From NCBI GenBank assembly GCA_018402585.1, contig JAGYIO010000005.1:62001-126000 (forward strand): DNA of 64,000 nucleotides. The letters run 5' to 3'. The notes below the pieces were generated by a model. That model worked only from the letters and a program-made list of their open reading frames with translations, had not been told where the DNA came from and searched no databases. The translations under genes were made by a program, and so were the position numbers. Position 1 is the first letter of the stretch, and every line of letters begins with the position of its first letter. Positions 57,896-64,000 of this stretch are shown piece after piece. Origin of the DNA: Chthoniobacterales bacterium (GTDB taxonomy: Bacteria > Verrucomicrobiota > Verrucomicrobiia > Chthoniobacterales > JACTMZ01).

Positions 57896-59791
57896 ATGGA
57901 TTACGCGGTTTACCTGCTGGCCCTTGCGCTGCTCGCTCTGCTCGGCCGGCTCCCACTCACGCTTGCCTTCCGGCTCGGCGGCCTGCTCGGTCTGGTCGCG
58001 TGGGCCGTGCTCCCCGGTTACCGCCGGCTGGCCCAACGCAACGTGGCCATCGCTTTCGGCGGGCCAATGAGCGAGCGCGAAGTGCGGCGCACCGTGCGGC
58101 AACACTTCCGCACGCTGGGCGCGAACCTGCTCAGCGTGCCGCGCCTCGCACGCTTGCCGGAAGAAAAGGTGCAAGCCCGGGTCGACTTGATCGGACTCCC
58201 CGCCCTCCGCGCTACCCTCGAATCCGGCCGCGGCGTGGTCATGGCGATCAACCACATCGGCAACTGGGAACTTTACGCGCAACTCATCGGACGCGTCCGC
58301 GAATTTCCGGTCGGGGCCATTTTCCAATCCCAGCGCAACAAGTATATCAACCGCCTGATCGAACGCAGCCGGTCACGGCTGGGCTTGCGGACCTTTGACC
58401 GGCGCAAAGGCTACCTCGATGCGATCGATCTGGTGGAGAAAGGCGGGATCCTTGCCATTCTGGTCGACCAGCACGCCGGGGACGGTGCGCTGTGGACCCC
58501 GCTCTTCCGCCGGTTCGCCTCGACCTCCCCGCTGGCCGCCATCATTGCCGATCGCACCGGCGCACCACTCGTTTCGGTCGCCATCCATACCACCGGAGTG
58601 GCGCGCTGGCGCTGCGTGATCGAGCCGCCCTTGCAAGCAGACGGCCGGTCCGTGGAAGAACTCACCCTCGAACTCAACCGCACCCTCGAGCGCAAAATTT
58701 CCGCCGGCCCACCCGATTGGTTCTGGGTCCACAACCGCTGGAAAACCCCCGGGCCCTTCCTCCTCGGCAAGGCACGGCGCGGATTCCATCCGCCCGAGGC
58801 GAAAGCCGTCGGCGGACTGCAACCCTTCCGGCTTTTGGTCCGCTCGAGTAATTGGCTCGGCGATGCCGTGATGAGTATTCCCGCGGTGGAAGCTTGCCGC
58901 CGGGGCCGGCCCGACCTCCACCTCACCATCCTCACTCCGGCCAAATTGGCCGCGCTCTGGCGGCGCGTCCCCGCGGTCGATGAGGTGATCGAAATCCAAC
59001 CGGGGGAATCTCCGCGCGCCTTGGCCCGGCGGGTCAGGGCAAGTTTCGACGCGGCCCTTCTTTTCCCCAACTCGCTGCGCTCCGCCCTCGAGGCGCGCGC
59101 CCTCCGCATCCCCACCGTGGTCGGTTATCCCGGCCACTGGCGTCGCTGGTTGCTCCAACGCATCCCGCAGGGCGCGCCGGAGTCGGGCGGACACCAGGCC
59201 GAACGCTACTTGCAGCTGGCCGCTTTCTGCGGGGCGCCGGTCACCCCCGGATCCGCCACCTTCCCCCGGGCACCGCGACGAAGCCCGGCTCCTAAGCTCC
59301 CGCGGATCGGCCTTTGCCCGGGAGCGGAATACGGACCGGCCAAACGTTGGCCGACGGAACGCTTCGCCGCGGCGGTGCGGGAATTCAACAGTCACTCCCC
59401 GGCTTCTTGGGTACTCTTCGGCGTGGCGGGCGACAAGGCAGCCGGCCAGGCCATTGCGGAGGCCTGCGACGGAGCCATTTCGAACCGCATCGGACAAACC
59501 ACGCTCGATCAACTCATGGACGAGCTGGCCGGGTGCGACGCTTTGCTGACCAACGATACCGGCACCATGCATCTGGCCGCCTTCCTCGGTATACCGACCG
59601 TCGCCCTCTTCGGCTCGACCGAACCGGCACTCACGGCACCGCTCGGCGACTTCCACCAAATCCTCCGGCACAAAGTAGAATGCAGCCCCTGCTTCCGCCG
59701 CGAGTGCCCGATCGACTTCCGCTGTATGACCCGCATTGCCCCGGCCGAGGCCGCCGCCGGCCTGCGCCGCATCCTCGACCCTACTTTTTGA
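57896..59791 (+). CDS. Fusion of LpxL-type lipid A acyltransferase and GT9 heptosyltransferase-like domain
   Basis: 631 residues. Residues 1-290: an N-terminal membrane helix, VVMAINHIGNWELYAQ with the H-x4-E acyltransferase motif, FQSQRNKYINRLIERSR and ILVDQHAGDGALW, all as in LpxL/HtrB. Residues 310-631: LLVRSSNWLGDAVMSIPAVEACRRGRPDLHLTIL, IGLCPGAEYGPAKRWP, LLTNDTGTMHLAAFLGIPTVALFGSTEP and the ECSPCFRRECPIDFRCM end as in GT9 heptosyltransferases. In most bacteria these are separate enzymes of outer-membrane lipid A and core synthesis. The fusion implies one protein acting on both. Exact acyl and sugar donors unknown. Confidence 0.88.
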   Translation: MDYAVYLLALALLALLGRLPLTLAFRLGGLLGLVAWAVLPGYRRLAQRNVAIAFGGPMSEREVRRTVRQHFRTLGANLLSVPRLARLPEEKVQARVDLIGLPALRATLESGRGVVMAINHIGNWELYAQLIGRVREFPVGAIFQSQRNKYINRLIERSRSRLGLRTFDRRKGYLDAIDLVEKGGILAILVDQHAGDGALWTPLFRRFASTSPLAAIIADRTGAPLVSVAIHTTGVARWRCVIEPPLQADGRSVEELTLELNRTLERKISAGPPDWFWVHNRWKTPGPFLLGKARRGFHPPEAKAVGGLQPFRLLVRSSNWLGDAVMSIPAVEACRRGRPDLHLTILTPAKLAALWRRVPAVDEVIEIQPGESPRALARRVRASFDAALLFPNSLRSALEARALRIPTVVGYPGHWRRWLLQRIPQGAPESGGHQAERYLQLAAFCGAPVTPGSATFPRAPRRSPAPKLPRIGLCPGAEYGPAKRWPTERFAAAVREFNSHSPASWVLFGVAGDKAAGQAIAEACDGAISNRIGQTTLDQLMDELAGCDALLTNDTGTMHLAAFLGIPTVALFGSTEPALTAPLGDFHQILRHKVECSPCFRRECPIDFRCMTRIAPAEAAAGLRRILDPTF

Positions 59792-61193
59792 GAATAGCGT
59801 AGGTTTCCTTGCCTTGGCGCTCGACGAGCAGGACCGCGCCATCCCCCTCGGCCAACTTGCCCAGCGCCAGAGCCAAACCCTCGCCATTCCCGACCGCATT
59901 TTCACCCACCGCGGTGATCACATCGCGCCGCTCCAACCCGGCCAGCGCGGCCGGACCACCCCGCTCCACGTGCGTCACGATGACACCGCCGGCCGGGAGC
60001 GACATTTCCGCCGCCACCTCGTCGGGCAAATTTTGAACCTGCAATCCGAAGAGCGCGAAAGGATCCCCCGCTCTATCGCTGCCCGGCGCGGGCGGACGGA
60101 AGGGGCCTGGACGGGCCGCCGCCTGCTTCACCTCGGGGGCGGCCGGCAACTCCTCGGCTTGGACCGAGACCGTCCGGTAGCCACCATCCTGCCTCCGCCA
60201 AACCTTGAGTTTGACCATCGCCCCAATGCCTTTGTTCAGGACGGAGAGCTGCAAGTCGCGGGCGCTGGCCACCGGATCGCCGTCCACATCGACTACCACA
60301 TCGGCCGGTTGCAATTCGCTGCGCGCCGCCGGGGTGTCGGCGAAAATTTCCCGCACCACCACGCCATTGTCCAAACCGAGCACTTTCTGCAGTGCCGGTT
60401 GATCGGCCAGCGTCTCGATCCGGATCCCCAACCACGGCCGCACCACGCGGCCCTGCGCGATCAACTGCTCGCTCACCGTTTGGGCTAGTTTTGCCGGAAT
60501 GGCGAAGCCCAAACTACTGTTCAGACGGTTGATCAGGGTGTTGACCCCGACAACTTTACCCTCGAGATCGACCAAGGGGCCACCGCTGTTCCCCGGGTTG
60601 ATCGCCGCATCGGTCTGCAGGTAGTCCTCGTAGACCGTGCTGGTCAGGTTGCTCCGGCCCTTCGCGCTGATCACTCCCGCGGTCAGGGTGTAATCCAATT
60701 CAAACGGTGCCCCGATACCGCAGACGAATTCCCCGACGCGCAACTTTTCGCTGTCCCCCCAAGTGATGGCCGGCAAATCCGAAACCTCGGCCTTGAGCAC
60801 CGCGAGGTCGGTCTTCACATCCACCCCCACCACCTTGAGCAGCAGGCGGGTGCCATTCTGCCGCCGCGCGACCACACCTTTCTCCGGATCGGCGCCTTCG
60901 ATGACATGGGCGTTGGTCAAAATGTAGCCTTCGTCCCCGATGACAAAGCCCGAGCCTTCGCTCTCTTCGGCCCGCGGACCGCGCGGTCCGCGCGGCCCAC
61001 CGAAAAGCGATTGCCAGTCGAAATTATCCTCCGCATCCGGTGATCTGGTCACCTCGAGCACCACCACGCTGGGCGCCACCTTTTCGTAGACGTCGGCAAA
61101 GGAGTTCCCGAGGGCGCGCGCCGCCGGATTGGCCGAAACCTCGCCAAGGACCAAAGCAAAGACCGCCAAAACTAGGACCAATACGCTTTTCAC
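59781..61193 (-). CDS. Deg/HtrA-type serine protease with two PDZ domains
   Basis: 470 residues with a signal peptide (MKSVLVLVLAVFALVLG). Catalytic triad visible: His96 (LTNAHVI), Asp129 (VKTDLAVLK), Ser203 (NPGNSGGPL). A Gly/Pro/Arg-rich loop (GGPRGPRGPR) near residue 70 takes the LA-loop position. Two PDZ domains follow (PWLGIRIETLADQPAL...; LFGLQVQNLPDEVAAEM...). Periplasmic quality control of envelope proteins. Its end overlaps the acyltransferase fusion by 11 bases in convergent orientation; it is divergent from ppk. Confidence 0.92.
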   Translation of the reverse strand: MKSVLVLVLAVFALVLGEVSANPAARALGNSFADVYEKVAPSVVVLEVTRSPDAEDNFDWQSLFGGPRGPRGPRAEESEGSGFVIGDEGYILTNAHVIEGADPEKGVVARRQNGTRLLLKVVGVDVKTDLAVLKAEVSDLPAITWGDSEKLRVGEFVCGIGAPFELDYTLTAGVISAKGRSNLTSTVYEDYLQTDAAINPGNSGGPLVDLEGKVVGVNTLINRLNSSLGFAIPAKLAQTVSEQLIAQGRVVRPWLGIRIETLADQPALQKVLGLDNGVVVREIFADTPAARSELQPADVVVDVDGDPVASARDLQLSVLNKGIGAMVKLKVWRRQDGGYRTVSVQAEELPAAPEVKQAAARPGPFRPPAPGSDRAGDPFALFGLQVQNLPDEVAAEMSLPAGGVIVTHVERGGPAALAGLERRDVITAVGENAVGNGEGLALALGKLAEGDGAVLLVERQGKETYAILKK

Positions 61194-61288
61194 GACGATT
61201 AGCTTACCACACTCCCCAGCGGCGGCAACGGACCTCTCGCCTTTCTCTTGTCTTTGCCCGAAGGCGACCGGACAATCTCCAACTGCCC

Positions 61289-63358
61289 ATGGACCTGGGA
61301 GACCCCAAATTTTTCATCAACCGCGAGCTGAGCTGGCTCGAATTCAACGGCCGCGTGCTTGACCAGGCGAAGGACCCCTCCGTCCCCCTGCTCGAGCGCC
61401 TCAAGTTCCTCTGCATCGTCTCCTCCAACCTTGATGAATTCTTCGAGGTACGGGTGGCCGGGCTCAAGCAAGTGGTCCAAGCCGGCTCGCAGGCCACCGG
61501 GCCGGACGGCCTGACCGCCGCGCAGCAGCTGGCCGCTATCTTCCATCGCGTGCACAAACTCGTCGCCGCGCAATACGATTGCTGGCGCCAAGAGATTAAG
61601 CCGCAACTCGCGGAGAAAGGCGTGCGCTTCCACCACTATCCCGAGGTCGATCCCGCGGTGAAGGCCCACTTCGCAGACTATTTCGAACGGGAAGTTTTCC
61701 CCGTGCTCACCCCGCTGGCCATCGATCCGGCGCACCCCTTCCCGCAACTCCTGAACAAGAGCCTCAACCTCATCGTCGAGCTGGAAGGCGAAGACCTGAG
61801 CACCGATCTCGCCGTCGTGCAGATTCCGCGCATTCTTCCCCGCCTGCTTCCCTTTCCCACGGCCGGCGGCGACAGCCAGGACTTCATCTTCCTGGGCAAC
61901 CTGATCCAGGCGCATGTCGGGCGCCTTTTCCACGGGGTCAAGGTGCGCGGCGCCTACCTGTTCCGCATCACCCGCAACAGCAACCTTTACGTCGACGAGG
62001 AGGAGGCGCGCAACCTCCTCCGGGCCATCGAGGACGAACTGCGCAAGCTCAACCGCGGCAATGCGGTCCGCCTTGAAGTACAGAACGTCCCGGAAGCATT
62101 GACCATACGGCTCTGCGACATTTTTAGTTTGGACAACGAGGACGTCTACCGCGTCGACTCTCCGCTCAATTTTGTGCGTCTCATGCCGGTCGCCACCGAA
62201 CTCGACCGGCCCGACCTCAAGTACAAACGTTTCACGCCCGTCACCGTGGTCGGGCTGGGCGAGGAGCACGACATCTTCTTCCACCTCCGCAAGGGTGACA
62301 TCTTGCTGCATCATCCCTATGACAGCTTCCAGACCGTGCTCGACTTCATCGGACAATCCGCCGAAGACCCGCAGGTGCTGGCCATCAAGCAGACCCTTTA
62401 CCGTACCAGCTCCGACTCCCCGCTCATCCCGCTCCTCGTCCAGGCCTCGCGTCAAGGCAAGCAGGTCGTGGTGGCCATCGAATTAAAGGCGCGCTTCGAC
62501 GAGGCGGCGAACATCAAGTGGGCCCGCCAACTCCGCGAAGCCGGGGTCGATGTGGTCTACGGCGTGGCCGGACTCAAAACCCACGCGAAAATGGCCATGG
62601 TGGTACGCAAGGAATACGACGGCATCCGCCGCTACGTCCACCTCGGCACCGGTAATTACCATCCGTCCACCGCCCGCCTTTACACCGACTTGAGCTTCTT
62701 CACCGCACGCCCCGAAATCACCGAGGACGTGGCCAATCTTTTCAACACCGTGACCGGAGTCTCCCAACTGCCCCCGCCGAACCGCTTGCTCGTCGCTCCC
62801 TGGCACCTGCACCGGGAAATCCTTGCCCTGATCGACCACGAAATCGCAAATGCCCGCGCGGGCCAACCGGCCGGCATTTACGCCAAACTCAATGCCCTGG
62901 TGCAGGAGGAAATCATCGAGGCCCTCTACCGCGCTTCGCGCGCCGGGGTCAAAGTGCAACTGCTTGTCCGCGGGATCTGCGCCCTGCGCCCCGGCCTGCC
63001 CGGGGTGAGCGAAAATATCGAAGTGCGCAGTATTGTCGGCCGTTTCCTCGAGCACAGCCGCATTTACCGTTTCGAGAATGCGGGCGACCCGCGCTACTTC
63101 ATCGCCAGTGCCGACTGGATGGAGCGCAACTCTTTCCACCGTGTCGAAGCCGTCTTCCCCGTGGAGAGCAAGGGGACGAAAGAGCATGTGCAGGAGATCA
63201 TCGACACTTTTGCCCGGGACAACGTCAAAGCCCGCATCCTCCAGCCCGACGGTTCCTATCTCCCCGCCCAACCCGGCCCGCCGTTCTGGGACGCCCAAGA
63301 AGAATTCCTGGCCGAAGCCGCCCGCCGGCGCAAACGCCGCGCCGCCGAGCAGGCCTAG
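61289..63358 (+). CDS. ppk: Polyphosphate kinase 1
   Basis: 689 residues from MDLGDPKFFINRELSWLEFN, the standard N-terminus; the frame extends upstream but would overlap the htrA region. NLDEFFEVRVAGLKQ, DPAHPFPQLLNKSLNL, and the catalytic histidine about residue 432 in GLKTHAKMAMVVRKEY with the second His in GTGNYHPSTARLYTDL. Makes long polyphosphate from ATP for phosphate and energy storage. Divergent promoter region shared with the protease gene. Confidence 0.95.
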   Translation: MDLGDPKFFINRELSWLEFNGRVLDQAKDPSVPLLERLKFLCIVSSNLDEFFEVRVAGLKQVVQAGSQATGPDGLTAAQQLAAIFHRVHKLVAAQYDCWRQEIKPQLAEKGVRFHHYPEVDPAVKAHFADYFEREVFPVLTPLAIDPAHPFPQLLNKSLNLIVELEGEDLSTDLAVVQIPRILPRLLPFPTAGGDSQDFIFLGNLIQAHVGRLFHGVKVRGAYLFRITRNSNLYVDEEEARNLLRAIEDELRKLNRGNAVRLEVQNVPEALTIRLCDIFSLDNEDVYRVDSPLNFVRLMPVATELDRPDLKYKRFTPVTVVGLGEEHDIFFHLRKGDILLHHPYDSFQTVLDFIGQSAEDPQVLAIKQTLYRTSSDSPLIPLLVQASRQGKQVVVAIELKARFDEAANIKWARQLREAGVDVVYGVAGLKTHAKMAMVVRKEYDGIRRYVHLGTGNYHPSTARLYTDLSFFTARPEITEDVANLFNTVTGVSQLPPPNRLLVAPWHLHREILALIDHEIANARAGQPAGIYAKLNALVQEEIIEALYRASRAGVKVQLLVRGICALRPGLPGVSENIEVRSIVGRFLEHSRIYRFENAGDPRYFIASADWMERNSFHRVEAVFPVESKGTKEHVQEIIDTFARDNVKARILQPDGSYLPAQPGPPFWDAQEEFLAEAARRRKRRAAEQA

Positions 63359-63366
63359 CCAAAGCG

Positions 63367-63434
63367 GCGCACCGCGCCGTCCCCAGCGCGATTTGATCTG
63401 CTCTTTTACCGCGCCGGGACGGCGTGGTCCACCT
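63367..63434. repeat. BIME-like pair of RAYT-type REPs
   Basis: A degenerate direct copy (accgcgccgtccccagcgcg) and an inverted copy (accgcgccgggacggcgtgg then CCACCT, 63408-63434). Same family as the REPs around the RAYT at 6.1-6.75 kb, 57 kb away. Confidence 0.7.
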
Positions 63435-63477
63435 CTCCTCTCGCAGAGATCGGCGCCCGCCCGGTGCCGCTCCCATT

Positions 63478-63507
63478 TTGACAAGCTCGGCGGCGCGGGC
63501 GAATGAT
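63478..63507 (+). promoter_or_regulatory. Putative promoter of msrB, near-leaderless
   Basis: TTGACA at 63478-63483, an 18-base spacer and AATGAT at 63502-63507, 6 bases before the ATG. Confidence 0.45.
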
Positions 63508-63513
63508 GTAGCG

Positions 63514-64000
63514 ATGACCGCCCTCCTCCTCGCGCTCCTTCTTCTCACCCCCGCCGCGGCCGAAGAATCCGCCGCTCCCACCGTGAACGTTGTTTTGCTG
63601 GACGAATGGGGAAACAATCTCCCCGCGCAAACCATGGAAAAAGTGAGCAAAACCGAGGCCGAATGGCGAACCCAGCTCGGGGAGGGCGAAGTCTACCAGG
63701 TGGCCCGTGGGAAAGGGACCGAGCGCCCCTTCTGCGGCGCTTTCCACGACAGCAAGCAGCCCGGTATCTACTCCTGCGTCTGTTGCGACCTCCCACTCTT
63801 CCGTTCCGACGCCAAATTCGATTCCGGCACCGGCTGGCCCAGCTTCTTCCAACCCGTCGCAAAGGAGAATGTGGTCACCGCAGCCGACCGCAGTCTCGGC
63901 ATGACCCGCGAAGAAATCCTCTGCGCCCGCTGCGACGCCCACTTAGGCCACGTTTTTCCCGATGGCCCCCCGCCAACCAGACTGCGTTACTGCGTCAACT
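63514..64000 (+). CDS. msrB: Peptide methionine-R-sulfoxide reductase, exported (3' end outside window)
   Basis: 162 residues visible. Signal peptide [18 protein letters not shown], so the enzyme repairs oxidised methionines in periplasmic proteins. GVYRCVCC-like zinc motifs are visible ([12 protein letters not shown] and [17 protein letters not shown]), [13 protein letters not shown], and the active-site cysteine in LRYCVN at the very edge. An extra 45 residues precede the MsrB domain. The normal C-terminus lies just outside. Confidence 0.92.
   Translation, partial: MTALLLALLLLTPAAAEESAAPTVNVVLLDEWGNNLPAQTMEKVSKTEAEWRTQLGEGEVYQVARGKGTERPFCGAFHDSKQPGIYSCVCCDLPLFRSDAKFDSGTGWPSFFQPVAKENVVTAADRSLGMTREEILCARCDAHLGHVFPDGPPPTRLRYCVN

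Overview
The window is a GC-rich bacterial chromosome segment, most likely from the phylum Verrucomicrobiota (Opitutia-like). The inference rests on LL-diaminopimelate aminotransferase (DapL), one-chain SecDF, a Bat (MoxR/DUF58/VWA) operon, a secreted parallel beta-helix protein ending in a DPDHDGLSNLIEYALGTDP-type segment, and dispersed palindromic repeats. No rRNA or tRNA is present, so the phylum assignment is inference. The window opens inside sodA and closes inside msrB.

Layout. 0-6.1 kb: sodA end, a shikimate-dehydrogenase-like gene, higBA, dapL, small lipoproteins and a protein with a divergent kinase-like fold. 6.1-6.75 kb: a REP-associated tyrosine transposase (RAYT) bracketed by REP palindromes. 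6.75-18.3 kb: a BI-1 membrane protein, xerD coupled to purC, yajC-secDF, a CBS/DRTGG-type Mn pyrophosphatase, rpsU, an epimerase-like gene with no usual start codon, an HXXEE protein, and the 5-oxoprolinase operon pxpB-pxpC-pxpA. 18.3-20.5 kb: glnK and amtB behind a textbook sigma-54 promoter. 20.6-27.7 kb: an MsbA-like ABC exporter, a DUF4870 protein, tmRNA (minus strand, tag AENEDLALAA), a Cys/His putative transglutaminase-like protein, alanine dehydrogenase, a BrnTA-like pair, glyoxalase I and a CbiX chelatase. 27.7-34.3 kb: a CaCA exchanger, then a complete seven-gene Mrp/Mnh Na+/H+ antiporter operon.

34.3-48.1 kb is an accessory island. It holds two decayed hicBA pairs, two tiny exported cysteine-rich proteins, an AAA/DUF4143 ATPase bracketed by direct repeats, two AbiE-type loci (one translationally coupled to a truncated hsdS), a complete IS110-family recombinase gene with a candidate bridge-RNA region, a broken PIN-domain gene, a large beta-helix exoprotein, and several families of dispersed palindromes. 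Of these loci, the second AbiE pair (46.4-48.1 kb) looks the most intact.

48.2-57.8 kb: an operon on the minus strand for moxR, DUF58, DUF4381, batA, a batB-batC fusion, batD, batE and DUF3108, with stop/start overlaps through most of its length. 57.9-64 kb: a one-chain LpxL-type acyltransferase/GT9 glycosyltransferase fusion, a Deg/HtrA protease, polyphosphate kinase and msrB.

Several genes have a recognisable -35/-10 promoter whose -10 box lies only 6-15 bases before the ATG, and most starts lack a good Shine-Dalgarno sequence. This suggests frequent leaderless or near-leaderless transcripts. All functions are read from sequence motifs by eye; no database search was run.
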